Positions 16,912 through 26,180 of a stretch of DNA of 64,000 nt are shown here, piece after piece. The stretch's first letter is position 1, and each line of letters starts with the position of its first letter. A model generated the notes under the pieces. It was not told where the DNA came from. It searched no databases and worked only from the letters and a program-made list of their open reading frames with translations. Made by a program: the position numbers and the translations under genes. The stretch is from CAZVVT01 sp964630595 (GTDB taxonomy: Bacteria > Chlamydiota > Chlamydiia > Chlamydiales > VFKH01), in assembly GCA_964630595.1 (NCBI GenBank), contig CAZVVT010000005.1:1-64000 (forward strand), read 5' to 3'.

Positions 16912-17720
16912 TCCAAGGAATCTTCCGCTTCAAAACTCAGCGAGCTATTCAATCCGATCAATCCGCGTTTCGAGCTGCGACAGAACTGCAAAAAGCCGGC
17001 CACCTCAGGAATCTGCGGCACTTCTTGCTCAATCAGGTTGAGAGCCTCTTCAAAAGAATGACTCGAGCGATAGAGCAGACGGAAGGCTTGGCTTAAGCCG
17101 CGGCGCGTTGACTGATCAAATCCATTGCGCTTGAGACCGACGAGATTGAGTCCGCCGATTTTGTAGGGAATGCCGCCCCCAATAGTGTAGGGAGGCACAT
17201 CGTGCGTTACACGACTCATGCCGCCCACCATGGCATACGAGCCGATGCGCGAGAATTGATGAATCGGAGTAAACCCACCGATGACAACGTTGTCACCCAC
17301 TTCGACGTGGCCTGCAAGAGCGGCGCTGTTCGTCATGATGACGCGATTGCCCACCACACAGTGGTGTGCGATATGGCAACCGACCATGATCAAGCAGTGA
17401 TCGCCTACCTTCACCACAGAACCCTCTCCTACAGAGGAGTTGATCGTAGCGAATTCGCGGATCTCGCAATGTTTGCCGATCTCGACAAAAGTTTTTTCGC
17501 CTTTGTACTTCAAATCTTGCGTCTTGGTACCAATGATAGCGGAGGGCCAAATCGTCGTGCCCTCACCGATGGTTGTATATCCATCGATGTAGGCGTAGGA
17601 CTTAATGGTGACGTTGTCATGCAGCGTCACTGTCCCTTTGACAGTAGCGTAGGCCTCGATCGTGACATTGTTGCCGATCTTTGCGCCCTTTTCAACGATA
17701 GCAGAGGGGTGGATGCTCAT
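16908..17720 (-). CDS. lpxA: UDP-N-acetylglucosamine O-acyltransferase
   Basis: Transfers a hydroxyacyl or acyl chain from ACP to UDP-GlcNAc, the first step of lipid A synthesis. The 270-residue protein is a left-handed beta-helix with many I/V-G-x-x hexapeptides through residue 190, the catalytic-His region MVGCHIAHHCVVGN and the C-terminal helical part with NLVGLKRNGF. It overlaps fabZ by four bases and fmt by four bases, giving a tightly coupled operon. Confidence 0.97.
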   Translation of the reverse strand: MSIHPSAIVEKGAKIGNNVTIEAYATVKGTVTLHDNVTIKSYAYIDGYTTIGEGTTIWPSAIIGTKTQDLKYKGEKTFVEIGKHCEIREFATINSSVGEGSVVKVGDHCLIMVGCHIAHHCVVGNRVIMTNSAALAGHVEVGDNVVIGGFTPIHQFSRIGSYAMVGGMSRVTHDVPPYTIGGGIPYKIGGLNLVGLKRNGFDQSTRRGLSQAFRLLYRSSHSFEEALNLIEQEVPQIPEVAGFLQFCRSSKRGLIGLNSSLSFEAEDSLE

Positions 17721-18160
17721 ATGATACTCTTATCTACAAGCGCAAAAGCGATGACAGCTTCGACTGCTACTTTTTCATTATTGACTTTGGCAACCGCCTT
17801 CACTTTGCCACCCTTTGAACTCAAATGAATGCCCTCTACATGTAGCCAGAGAACATCCCCGGGCTTCACGGGGCTGCGAAACTTTGCTGTGTCGACAGAG
17901 AGGAAGACGGCAATTTTGTCTTGGTATCCCAACTGGTGCACCATGATGCCACCGGCTTGCGCAAGCGCTTCGAGCAAAAGCACGCCCGGCATGATGGGGG
18001 CACCGGGAAAGTGGCCTTGAAAAAACTCTTCGTTGATCGTCACGTTTTTAATCGCAACAATCGTCTGCTTCTCGAGGTCAATCTCGAGCACCTTATCCAC
18101 CAGTAAAAAAGGATAACGGTGGGGAAGAATCGCTTGGATTTGCTTAATGTCTAGTGGCAT
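17717..18160 (-). CDS. fabZ: 3-hydroxyacyl-ACP dehydratase
   Basis: Dehydrates 3-hydroxyacyl-ACP in fatty acid synthesis and competes with LpxA for the same substrate. The 147-residue hot-dog fold protein has ILPHRYPFLLVDKVLE (residues 10-25) and the catalytic FQGHFPGAPIMPGVLLLEA motif with His and Glu. It overlaps both lpxC (10 bases) and lpxA (4 bases). Confidence 0.97.
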   Translation of the reverse strand: MPLDIKQIQAILPHRYPFLLVDKVLEIDLEKQTIVAIKNVTINEEFFQGHFPGAPIMPGVLLLEALAQAGGIMVHQLGYQDKIAVFLSVDTAKFRSPVKPGDVLWLHVEGIHLSSKGGKVKAVAKVNNEKVAVEAVIAFALVDKSII

Positions 18161-18990
18161 ATAAGTTCCTTCGTCAATAACTTAGCTAAGGCCACATTGG
18201 CTTGGTGGCCACTGCGAATCGCAATGATGTGTGCCGTAAAATGCACACCGGTCAGAGAAAGGTCACCGATGAGATCGAGAATCTTATGGCGCGCCATTTC
18301 ATCGGGGAACTTAAGCCCCTCTTTACTGAAGACCACATCATCCTTAATCACCACAGCGTTTTCTAAACTTCCTCCCTTAATCAACCCACGGTCCATGAGA
18401 GCAGAAATCTCATCATAAAGAGCAAAGGTGCGGCAGGGGGCAATCTCAACCGGAAAACTCTCTTTAGAAACCACTAGCGAGGCGTACTGTGCGCGCAGTG
18501 CGGCCGATTTAGGGTAATGCAGCGTGTAGCTGATGCGGTATTCGTCTGAAGGGAGCGCTACTAAGTGGATGGGCCCTTCGGAATAGACAACGGGTTTTTC
18601 GAGACGGTAGATTTTTGCTGCAGTCGGCAGCTCTTTGACCCCCGCCTCTTCAATCATCGCCAAAAAAGGCACCGAGCTGCCATCGCCAATGGGGGGTTCA
18701 GCGGCATTGACGTGGATGAGAACGTTGTCGATCTCCATGGCATAAAGGGCCGCCAAAACGTGCTCTACCGTATGGATGCGAGCATCCCCGATGCCCAGAT
18801 TTGTACTGCGAGAGGTGTCTTGCACATATTCGGCAAGGGCGGGGATGCGCGGACGCCCCGGCAGATCGACGCGCTCAAAGACGACTCCCTTGTCAAAGGG
18901 GTGGAAGGTCATGGTCACAGTCGAGCCCGTATGAAGGCCAATGCCGGAAAAAGAGACGGGTTTAGCAAGAGTTTTTTGAAAACGTTTCAC
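18151..18990 (-). CDS. lpxC: UDP-3-O-acyl-N-acetylglucosamine deacetylase
   Basis: Zinc-dependent committed step of lipid A synthesis. The 279 residues contain the first metal motif HTVEHVLAAL (His at about 75-78), the catalytic PPIGDGSSVPFL segment and the second metal motif MARHKILDLIGDL near residues 235-247. Length is slightly below the roughly 300 of E. coli. The start overlaps the lnt stop by four bases. Confidence 0.97.
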   Translation of the reverse strand: MKRFQKTLAKPVSFSGIGLHTGSTVTMTFHPFDKGVVFERVDLPGRPRIPALAEYVQDTSRSTNLGIGDARIHTVEHVLAALYAMEIDNVLIHVNAAEPPIGDGSSVPFLAMIEEAGVKELPTAAKIYRLEKPVVYSEGPIHLVALPSDEYRISYTLHYPKSAALRAQYASLVVSKESFPVEIAPCRTFALYDEISALMDRGLIKGGSLENAVVIKDDVVFSKEGLKFPDEMARHKILDLIGDLSLTGVHFTAHIIAIRSGHQANVALAKLLTKELICH

Positions 18991-20378
18991 GCTCGAAGTA
19001 GTTTAACACAGTTTCCCAGGAGAATAAAGCCACAAAATAGGACCAAACCGAGGTCCCCGATGTACCCGTAGAGCGTAGAGAAGCTCCAAAGGGGCAAATC
19101 CCCCTCCAAAACCCCCTTTTCCCCAGGACCCAACTGCGCCACAACTCGCCCCAAAGGGTCGACAAGCGCTGAAATGCCTGTCGTGCAACAGCGCGCCATA
19201 GGCAGCCCCAGCTCGGGGGCACGGGGGCGGGCATGGTCAAAATGGGCCTTCGGCAGAAGAGATCCAGGGTACCAACCATCGTTGCAGATAAAGAGCAGAA
19301 ACTGCGGCTTCACTGTGCGGTTTTCGCGCACCACATGGCCGAAAGTCTCCTCATAGCAGATCCCCGGCGCGCATCGACCACCAAATAGCACAGGCTTAAG
19401 ACCTTGCGCATATGAAGAGTAGATCCCAAAACGGGCAGCGAGCGAGCGGCACCACTCGAAAGGAATGTACTCGGCGAGTGGGACCAGCAGGCGCTTGGCA
19501 TAGATTTCCGTCTCCCCTCGCGGCGGCACAAAAACAGCGGCCTGTAGCACCTCTCTGTTTTCGAGAACTTCCACGCCGGCCACAAAAGGGGCATTGTAGC
19601 GCTGCGCAAGAGAGCGCAAAATCTCTTCGTTCGTCATTCCACCAATGCGCGTGTTGCGAAAATCACCAGGCAACGCCCCCTCGGGAAAGACAACCATGTC
19701 AGGATGCGATATAGGTCGTAGAGCCTCTATCAGGCGATTCCACACTTGCGTGGGATGCTCCTGCAGCACAGCCAAGGGCGACTCGCCCGTCTGCACGAGG
19801 GCGATGCGGATCGTTTGCTTCGGCTGTTGATCGACAACAGCGATCTGCACCACACCATAAGCGATCGGTAGAAGGCAGAGCAGCCCCCACACTACATAGC
19901 GCTTTTGCGCGAAGAAGAGCGCGGCCAAGACCGCCACAAAGCTCAATCCAATGACGCCTAAAAGCGAAACGAACTGCAGAGGCCAAAGCAGCCCCGTCCA
20001 TGCCAGTCCAATGGGATTCCAAGAATCTCCACAGAGGAAAAAGAGGCGCGCCCACTCAAAGAGCGCCCAGAGAGCTGCAATGGAGATGTTCCACAGACGG
20101 CCTACCAGCAGCGTGAGGCCGCCGAAAAAAAGTCCATGCGACAAACCGATGAAAAGCCAGACGCCCAGTAAGCCAGCTCCTACAAAACCAATGGAGGTCA
20201 TCCAGAGAATTTGGAGCAACTGCACTGTCGTAAAGAAGGCAAAGGCGGGAAGAAAGCGGCGCGGGTAGAGGCGCCAGAAAACTCCATAACCGAGAGCGGC
20301 TACGGCAAAGGAAAACCAGGGATTAAAGGAAGGTTGCCCCAGGCCTACGAGGAGGCCTAAGGCAATCGCGATCAGCAC
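18987..20378 (-). CDS. lnt: Apolipoprotein N-acyltransferase
   Basis: Adds the third acyl chain to lipoproteins at the outer face of the inner membrane. The N-terminal 175 residues form about six membrane helices. The C-terminal nitrilase-like domain has the catalytic triad Glu (VVFPEGALPG), Lys (EIYAKRLLVPLAEYIP) and Cys (GICYEETF). The 463 residues are shorter than the 512 of E. coli. The start appears to be GTG at 20378, nine bases after the doxX stop. It precedes lpxC in one operon; this gene is called cutE in older chlamydial annotation. Confidence 0.95.
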   Translation of the reverse strand: MLIAIALGLLVGLGQPSFNPWFSFAVAALGYGVFWRLYPRRFLPAFAFFTTVQLLQILWMTSIGFVGAGLLGVWLFIGLSHGLFFGGLTLLVGRLWNISIAALWALFEWARLFFLCGDSWNPIGLAWTGLLWPLQFVSLLGVIGLSFVAVLAALFFAQKRYVVWGLLCLLPIAYGVVQIAVVDQQPKQTIRIALVQTGESPLAVLQEHPTQVWNRLIEALRPISHPDMVVFPEGALPGDFRNTRIGGMTNEEILRSLAQRYNAPFVAGVEVLENREVLQAAVFVPPRGETEIYAKRLLVPLAEYIPFEWCRSLAARFGIYSSYAQGLKPVLFGGRCAPGICYEETFGHVVRENRTVKPQFLLFICNDGWYPGSLLPKAHFDHARPRAPELGLPMARCCTTGISALVDPLGRVVAQLGPGEKGVLEGDLPLWSFSTLYGYIGDLGLVLFCGFILLGNCVKLLRA

Positions 20379-20387
20379 TCCAGAAAC

Positions 20388-20828
20388 TTATTTGCAGCAG
20401 GAGTCTTTGTTGCAATGGTGTGCATCGAAGCTGTATCCACCTGCACCGAAACCGGCGAGGAGGAAGAGTGCGCCCAAGTACACTACGTTGCGGATGAAGT
20501 CATCGCGAATCGAATCCGCTTGTGCAGCATCGGCTTTCCAGAAGCTGTGGAAGAGGTAGGTGGTGGCGACCAAAAAGATGATCAAAAACCATGCGCCAAG
20601 GCGGGTTTTGTACCCCAAAATTACGCTCAATCCACCCAGGATTTCCAAAGCCGTCGCAACGCCTAAGAAAATTTCTGGATAAGGCAGGCCTACACCCGCA
20701 ACAACATCGAGCATCCCCCCCCAATATTGGATCTTCATAATCCCCGAGAACAGGAATAGGGCACCGATGATTAGACGGCCGATGAGGGTCAGTAAATTGC
20801 CCCCTGCGCAACATCCGGAACTAGACAT
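20388..20828 (-). CDS. DoxX-family membrane protein with Cys-rich ends
   Basis: A 146-residue protein with four predicted membrane helices and the DoxX pattern RLIIGALFLFSGIMKIQYWGG near the N-terminus and ALEILGGLSVILGYKTRLGAW in the middle. DoxX proteins are linked to redox or membrane-oxidoreductase complexes, but most are uncharacterised. Unusual features are a GCC pair near the start and the tail HHCNKDSCCK, which could bind metal or form disulfides. It is the first gene of the doxX-lnt-lpxC-fabZ-lpxA-fmt run and so may share its promoter. Confidence 0.8.
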   Translation of the reverse strand: MSSSGCCAGGNLLTLIGRLIIGALFLFSGIMKIQYWGGMLDVVAGVGLPYPEIFLGVATALEILGGLSVILGYKTRLGAWFLIIFLVATTYLFHSFWKADAAQADSIRDDFIRNVVYLGALFLLAGFGAGGYSFDAHHCNKDSCCK

Positions 20829-20847
20829 GTAGTCACTCCTAAAAAAA

Positions 20848-20876
20848 GTGTTTTATCAACACCATCTGTTGTATAG
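20848..20876. promoter_or_regulatory. Divergent promoter region with two nested inverted repeats
   Basis: Between the divergent doxX and rsmB genes lie two overlapping inverted repeats: GTGTT-ttatc-AACAC (20848-20862) and CAACA-ccatc-TGTTG (20857-20871). They are followed on the plus strand by a TATAGT that could be a -10 for rsmB. They resemble an operator, but no regulator is known. Confidence 0.35.
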
Positions 20877-21919
20877 TGTTTAACTCGATTTTGCAACCTT
20901 TTCGACATTTTCACCTTTTCGCGATTCTCGAAGAATTCACCCACTCCCACTTGCCCTTAGACCGCTGCCTTGAGCACTACTGTCGTGAACATAAGTCCTT
21001 GGGTTCCAAGGACAGAGCCTTCATTGCCGAGACTGCCTACGCCCTCGTTCGCTGGCGCGGATTGCTCGATGCTTTGGGGGCCAAAAGCTGGCCCGAACGC
21101 CTTGCCCTCAAAGACGAGATCCATAAAAAACACCCCGACCTACCTCCCCATATTCAAGCCAGCTGCCCCAAAATCCTCTGGCAACGTCTAGAGAGCCAAT
21201 ACGGCGATCAGGCGTTGGAGATCGCCTTAGCCTGCAACACTCAAGCACCGCTGACTTTGCGCGTTAACCCGTTGAAAATCAGTCGTGAAGAGCTTATTGA
21301 ACGCATTGGTGGCACGCCGACAAAGCAGAGTCCGTACGGCATTACTCTCCCCAGGCGCATCAACGTCTGGAATCTGCCCGAATACCGCGAGGGGTTCTTT
21401 GAAGTGCAGGACGAGGCCAGCCAGCTGGTAGCGCAGTGCATGGAAGTGCAACCCGGCGATCGCGTCCTCGACTATTGCGCCGGCAGCGGCGGCAAGAGTC
21501 TTGCCTTTGCCCACCGACTGGCCGGCAAGGGGCAGATTTTCCTCCACGACACGCGCACCCATGCTCTGACAGAAGCACGCAAGCGGTTCAACCGCGCCGG
21601 CATCCAGAATGTCCAGTTTGGCGGGCAGATCCCCAAAGGGGTGGAGTGGATTTTGGTGGATGTCCCCTGCAGTGGCAGCGGAACACTGCGCAGAAACCCC
21701 GATCTAAAGTGGCGCTTCAGCGAGCAGTGGCTGGCCGAACTGGTGGCACTGCAGGGGGCTATCGTGGAAAAAGCGATGGCCTATGCGGGGCCAAAAACGA
21801 AAATGATCTATGCCACCTGCAGCATTTTACAGGAAGAAAACCGCGGTACACCGCTCTTTGCCTCACTGCCTACCATCGGCGGGATGGACGGGCTTTATGC
21901 AGGTTTGATAGACTGTTGA
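20876..21919 (+). CDS. rsmB: 16S rRNA m5C methyltransferase, RsmB/Sun family
   Basis: SAM-dependent methyltransferase that methylates a cytosine of 16S rRNA (position 967 in E. coli). The 347 residues comprise an N-terminal NusB-like part (to about 125) and a Rossmann domain with VLDYCAGSGGKSL (SAM site), VDVPCSGSGTLRRNPD and the catalytic ATCSILQEEN. After that motif the protein ends GGMDGLYAGLI within about 25 residues, roughly 20 fewer than in most homologs, so the last helix is missing. The start is unclear: GTG at 20876 overlaps the TATAGT element, and a TTG five codons later is possible. Confidence 0.88.
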   Translation: MFNSILQPFRHFHLFAILEEFTHSHLPLDRCLEHYCREHKSLGSKDRAFIAETAYALVRWRGLLDALGAKSWPERLALKDEIHKKHPDLPPHIQASCPKILWQRLESQYGDQALEIALACNTQAPLTLRVNPLKISREELIERIGGTPTKQSPYGITLPRRINVWNLPEYREGFFEVQDEASQLVAQCMEVQPGDRVLDYCAGSGGKSLAFAHRLAGKGQIFLHDTRTHALTEARKRFNRAGIQNVQFGGQIPKGVEWILVDVPCSGSGTLRRNPDLKWRFSEQWLAELVALQGAIVEKAMAYAGPKTKMIYATCSILQEENRGTPLFASLPTIGGMDGLYAGLIDC

Positions 21920-21924
21920 GCCTT

Positions 21925-22953
21925 ATGCGTCGTTTGCTTCTTCTTTTAGCCTTGACCAGCTGTTTAATGGCAGCCGCCCCCGCCATCTCCGTGCAAAACC
22001 GGATTTTGGCAAAGGTCAATGGCAAGCCGTTGACGGTTGTTGATGTGACCAAAAAGATGGACCTGGTCTTCTTCCGCGAGTTTGCTGCCTATGCGGACTC
22101 GACCGAGGCGCGTATGCAGTTCTACCAGACCAACTGGCGCTCTTTCCTCGAAGAGATGATCGATGAGCAGCTGATTTTGGCTTCTGCGAAGGAGCTGAAG
22201 GTAGAAGCGACAGAGGGCGAAATTCGCGAGGAGATTGAGGCGATTTTTGGTCCTGACGTGATTGTCAACATCGACAAAGCCAATTTGACCTATACCGAAG
22301 TGCTGGAGATGGTGAAAAACGATATGACTGTGCGCCGCATGGTTGGCTCGATGGTGCAAGCTAAAGCCTCCACCGCCATCACTCCTGCACTCACTCGTGA
22401 GGCATACGAGAAATACTGCAAGGAACATCCTCAAGAGAAGACGTGGAACTACCAGGTTCTCTCCCTGCGCAGCAAAAACACGCTCGAATCTCTCACCGCA
22501 TCGCAAATGGCCGAAGAGCTGTTGCAGCAGTCCGACATCACTTTGGAGAAGCTCAAAAGCGAACTTACTTCTCGTTTTCCTGGCATCACCATCTCTTTAT
22601 CTGACAAACTGACGCGCACACCGCGTACAGTCTCCAAGAGCCATCTAGGCACTTTGCAAACGCTGCAGGAGAAGCAATTCTCCAAACCCATCGACCAATC
22701 TTCGGCCAGTGAAGGTGTGTACCGCATCTTTCACCTCGATCAATGTCTTCCCGAGCAGAAAATCGCCTTCGCCGACATCGAAGGCAAACTGAAAACGGAA
22801 TTGCTCAATGACCTGATGGCGGAACAATCCAAAGCATGGCGCGCGCGGTTGCGTGAACGTTTTGGCATCGATCGAGAGTACCTCGACCAGATGGTTCCCA
22901 CCGGATTCCAACCCTTCTCACTCTCCAAACGTGCCACGCTTTCGACCCAGTGA
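21925..22953 (+). CDS. Exported SurA-like chaperone
   Basis: A 342-residue protein with a signal peptide (MRRLLLLLALTSCLMAAAP) that is probably released to the periplasm. The N-terminal half matches the SurA N-domain: NRILAKVNGKPLTVVDVTKKMD, then helices with EEMIDEQLILASAKELKVEA and EGEIREEIEAIFG. The C-terminal half lacks an obvious parvulin PPIase core, so it looks like a chaperone without isomerase activity. The start at 21925 gives the signal peptide; the same frame is open upstream only because of rsmB. It sits between rsmB and rsmA; C. trachomatis has a hypothetical gene (CT355) beside ksgA. Function is inferred. Confidence 0.75.
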   Translation: MRRLLLLLALTSCLMAAAPAISVQNRILAKVNGKPLTVVDVTKKMDLVFFREFAAYADSTEARMQFYQTNWRSFLEEMIDEQLILASAKELKVEATEGEIREEIEAIFGPDVIVNIDKANLTYTEVLEMVKNDMTVRRMVGSMVQAKASTAITPALTREAYEKYCKEHPQEKTWNYQVLSLRSKNTLESLTASQMAEELLQQSDITLEKLKSELTSRFPGITISLSDKLTRTPRTVSKSHLGTLQTLQEKQFSKPIDQSSASEGVYRIFHLDQCLPEQKIAFADIEGKLKTELLNDLMAEQSKAWRARLRERFGIDREYLDQMVPTGFQPFSLSKRATLSTQ

Positions 22954-23716
22954 GCTCGCCTCCTTTCTTGCTGAAGTAGGCACGGGGGCAAAAAAAAGTT
23001 TGTCTCAGAATTTTCTGATCGATGGAAACATCCTGAAGAAAATCATTGCCGTTGCCGATGTACAACCCGGCGATCTGGTCGTGGAAATTGGACCCGGCCC
23101 CGGCGCACTCACCGAAAGCTTACTGAACACCGGTGCTGAAGTGATCGCGATTGAAATGGATCCGATTTTCGCTCAGCATCTGAGAGGTGAAAAGCTTACT
23201 GTTGTCCAAGGCGACTTTCTCAAGTGGGACCTAGCGCACATTCCGCGCAAAGCAAAAATCGTTGCCAACATCCCCTACCAAATCACCGCCCCTCTTCTCG
23301 CAAAAGTACTTCCTGAAACCGATCTCTTCGAAAGCGTTACCTTTATGGTGCAGCTGGAAGTAGCGCAGCGCATCTGCGGCAAAGAAAACTCCTCCTTGTC
23401 GGTCTTTTGCGCTCTCTTCGGCACGCCCAAGCTCTGCTTCAAGGTGGGCCGAGGCTGCTTCACACCCGCCCCAAAGGTCGATTCCGCCGTCATTTCAATC
23501 AAGCTGCACAAACCGCCCATAGAGAATGTCTCAGGCTTTCTTACCATGACGCGCCAAGCGTTCCAGCAGCGCCGCAAAACCCTGGCCGCCTCCCTCGCCT
23601 CCTACGGGAAGGAAAAAGTACTACAAGCACTTGAAAGTCAAGGCCTTAATACAAAGTCCCGTCCTGAAGAGCTCTCTTTAGAGGCCTTCCTTGCCTTGTT
23701 TGCTCACCTCACCTAA
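22931..23716 (+). CDS. rsmA: 16S rRNA adenine dimethyltransferase (KsgA)
   Basis: Dimethylates two adjacent adenines near the 3' end of 16S rRNA during 30S maturation. The 261-residue form from GTG 22931 starts VPRFRPSELASFL and has the family motif KKSLSQNFLIDGNILKKI, SAM-binding VVEIGPGPGALTESLL, and the catalytic NIPYQITAPLL. The frame is open to 22853, but GTG 22931 matches chlamydial homologs and keeps the overlap with the chaperone gene to 23 bases. Confidence 0.94.
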   Translation: MPRFRPSELASFLAEVGTGAKKSLSQNFLIDGNILKKIIAVADVQPGDLVVEIGPGPGALTESLLNTGAEVIAIEMDPIFAQHLRGEKLTVVQGDFLKWDLAHIPRKAKIVANIPYQITAPLLAKVLPETDLFESVTFMVQLEVAQRICGKENSSLSVFCALFGTPKLCFKVGRGCFTPAPKVDSAVISIKLHKPPIENVSGFLTMTRQAFQQRRKTLAASLASYGKEKVLQALESQGLNTKSRPEELSLEAFLALFAHLT

Positions 23717-23728
23717 AATGGTCTCCTT

Positions 23729-25204
23729 ATGGTGAGCTTCCTTCTACGACTCATCGGCATCCGCAAAGAGCAGACCCAGCTCTTACTGGCCGCCTTTTCC
23801 ATCGTCTCCCTACTCAGCATCAACTATTACATCCTCCGCAGTCTGCGCAATACGCTGGCCGTTACGTTCAGCTCGCGCGGCGCAGAATTGCTGCCCGCCA
23901 TCCAATTCTGGGCCCTGCTGCCGGTGACGATTCTGGTCATTTTTGGCGTTAGTGCGCTCATGCGGCGCACCAGTCAAGCACGCGCCTTTATCTTCACCAC
24001 GCTTTCGTTCAACCTCTTCTTCATTCTCTACGCGCTCTTCCTCTTCCCCATCCGCAGCGAACTGCACGCTGCATCGCACATAGAGTGGCTGAATCAGTGG
24101 ATGCCCTCTTTGGGTCTCTTAGTCGACAACTGGACGCTGGCGCTCTACTACGTCATCGCCGAGCTGTGGAAGGTCGCTGTCCTCAGCGTTCTCTTTTTCG
24201 GCTTCCTCAACCAACGCCTCTCTATTAGCTCAGCGAAAGGGCTCTACTCCCCCATCCTGCTCGGCGCCAGCATCGGCGGTCTTCTTGCCGGGCCCCTCAC
24301 CGTCTGGTGTTCCAGCCGCGGTGCGCAGTTCTGCGACCTGCTCGAGATGGATAAGTGGCAGTGCTCTTTTCTCTTAATGAGCATCGCCCTAGCCGCCATC
24401 AGCGGCGTTGCATTGCTCGGTTTCTCTTGGCTGCGCCGCCACCTTGCGGTCAATGAAGAGACGAAATCTTTCGTCGACAAACCGATGACGATCACGTTGC
24501 TGCAATCGATCAAAACACTCCTCGCCTCACCCTACTTACTCAGTCTGGCGATGATTGTGATCTTTGAGTATGTCGCCTACTACCTCTTCGAAATCTTCTT
24601 CCTTGATCTGCTTCACAAAGTACATCCCGATCCCAACGCCTACTGCGCCTACAATGGACAGCTGATCTTCTGGTCGAGTCTACTGACCACTTGCTCAGCT
24701 CTCATCGTCGCCCCTTGGATGCTCAAACGCTTCTCCTGGCGCGTGCCCGCACTCATTCTTCCCACTTCTCTCGCCGTGCTCTCTCTGCCCTTCTTCTGGT
24801 GCGCGATCTTCCAAGAAACGCTCCCCATCCAAAATCTCTCTCGCCTGCTTTCTCTCACACCGCTGCAACTCTCTTTAACCTTCGGCTCTCTTCTCTTCTG
24901 CATCGCTCGCGCTGCAAAATCGACGGTCTTCGATGCGAGCAAAGAGCTGGCCTTCATTCCCCTCTCTTCTGACATGCAATCGCGAGGCAAACTCGCCATC
25001 GATGGCATCTGCAGCCGCGGCGGCTGCAGCCTTGCCGCCTGCGTCAACCAAACTCTCACCTCGATCTTCCCCACTCTCGAAGCAGGTCTTCCCCTCGCCG
25101 CTGTCCTCGTCTTCGGCTCCATCTCCCTCATGATCCGCGGCGTACTCAACGTCAACCGCGACCTCGAAACCGCCAAGTTAGGCCCTACATCACTTGTCGA
25201 ATGA
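23729..25204 (+). CDS. TLC-family nucleotide transporter
   Basis: A 491-residue integral membrane protein with 11-12 hydrophobic helices. The segment YYVIAELWKVAVLSVLFFGF (about residues 138-157) and the early RSLRNTLAVTFSSRGAE resemble the ATP/ADP and nucleotide carriers (NTT, TLC family) of Chlamydiae and Rickettsiales, which import host nucleotides. It is more diverged than Npt1 or Npt2, so the substrate cannot be stated. It starts 12 bases after rsmA. Its last 20 bases overlap the end of the convergent hydrolase gene. Confidence 0.7.
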   Translation: MVSFLLRLIGIRKEQTQLLLAAFSIVSLLSINYYILRSLRNTLAVTFSSRGAELLPAIQFWALLPVTILVIFGVSALMRRTSQARAFIFTTLSFNLFFILYALFLFPIRSELHAASHIEWLNQWMPSLGLLVDNWTLALYYVIAELWKVAVLSVLFFGFLNQRLSISSAKGLYSPILLGASIGGLLAGPLTVWCSSRGAQFCDLLEMDKWQCSFLLMSIALAAISGVALLGFSWLRRHLAVNEETKSFVDKPMTITLLQSIKTLLASPYLLSLAMIVIFEYVAYYLFEIFFLDLLHKVHPDPNAYCAYNGQLIFWSSLLTTCSALIVAPWMLKRFSWRVPALILPTSLAVLSLPFFWCAIFQETLPIQNLSRLLSLTPLQLSLTFGSLLFCIARAAKSTVFDASKELAFIPLSSDMQSRGKLAIDGICSRGGCSLAACVNQTLTSIFPTLEAGLPLAAVLVFGSISLMIRGVLNVNRDLETAKLGPTSLVE

Positions 25205-26180
25205 AAGCTGCAGTAGCGATCGGTAAGGGGCTGAAATGGTCGCCACCAAGACCACGTATGGGCACAGGGCTTGCGCGATCTAAAAGGCTGGTTGCCAAAG
25301 CAGATTCTTGACTGATGACTGTATCATCCCTCACTTCTGCCCGCGAATGCGGGTTCTCTTGTCCGCTGGTTTGCAACACCAGAGTGTGATCAGCATGTTT
25401 TTTTGCGTAGTTGTAAGGAGACATTTGCCACCCAAAAAAGCGGATTGCAAAAGCAAGCAACTTAGCTCTAATCCCATGTGTAGGATCGCGACGTAAAACA
25501 ACTGTTTTGGCAGCCTCTGAAAGGCAGCTGTAGGTGCGTTGAAACACGGCTGTTGTTTTTGCATGAAGAGAGGCTTTCGGTAGACTTTCGGCAAGCAACC
25601 CTCCTCCCATGGAATATCCGATCGGAATCACCTCGTTTGCGCCCAGTTCGCGGCCCACAAACTCCAGAATCCCTCGACCTACTGCAATCAGGTTCGATTT
25701 ATTTACAGATCCTGTACTCGCACCCATTCCGGGAGGATTAAAGAAGAGAATATTGGCATTCAGTCTTGCGGCCAATGCATAGTAATCTGTATTCAGAGCA
25801 TCTTGCTGCGCAGAAGATTCCCAGCTACGATCATTGCCATCAAAGACTACAATCCAGCGATCTGTGAGCGGATTGCGTCTGCAAATTGCCATATCAATCA
25901 GGGAACCATCCACCTCAATAGAAGCACGCTTTAACTGAAACTCTCTCGGCGGCATGATTCTCTGCCGCAAATGCAGCAACTCGTCGTGACCTATCTCCAT
26001 CGTGAACAGCTTTCGTCCGCAGAGCTCATGGATTTTCCGGTAGATCAAAGGGAGAACCAAAAGAGCCCCCAGCGCTGTTTTGATGGCCGCCCAGACACGG
26101 TTGTGATAACAAACCCTCCAAACAGGAACAGGCACCGCCTCTGCAGTCAATGCCTCCGCCGGTATCGCATCAAAATTCAT
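25185..26180 (-). CDS. CHLPS-family (DUF818) alpha/beta hydrolase
   Basis: A 331-residue protein resembling the Chlamydia-specific CHLPS family (DUF818), an alpha/beta-hydrolase branch of unknown substrate. Visible parts are an N-terminal hydrophobic helix (about 33-46), the strand WIVVFDGNDRSWE, FFNPPGMGASTG as oxyanion region, the nucleophile elbow IPIGYSMGGGL (Ser at about 196) and a final GLGGDHFSP with the likely catalytic His. The start overlaps the thiamin pyrophosphokinase stop by four bases. It ends convergently inside the transporter gene by 20 bases. Confidence 0.8.
   Translation of the reverse strand: MNFDAIPAEALTAEAVPVPVWRVCYHNRVWAAIKTALGALLVLPLIYRKIHELCGRKLFTMEIGHDELLHLRQRIMPPREFQLKRASIEVDGSLIDMAICRRNPLTDRWIVVFDGNDRSWESSAQQDALNTDYYALAARLNANILFFNPPGMGASTGSVNKSNLIAVGRGILEFVGRELGANEVIPIGYSMGGGLLAESLPKASLHAKTTAVFQRTYSCLSEAAKTVVLRRDPTHGIRAKLLAFAIRFFGWQMSPYNYAKKHADHTLVLQTSGQENPHSRAEVRDDTVISQESALATSLLDRASPVPIRGLGGDHFSPLPIATAAFIRQVM

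Noticed and set aside
21436..21924. A 160-codon upstream extension of the SurA-like gene
   Set aside because: It is a second frame inside rsmB; the ATG at 21925 gives a proper signal peptide and follows rsmB directly.
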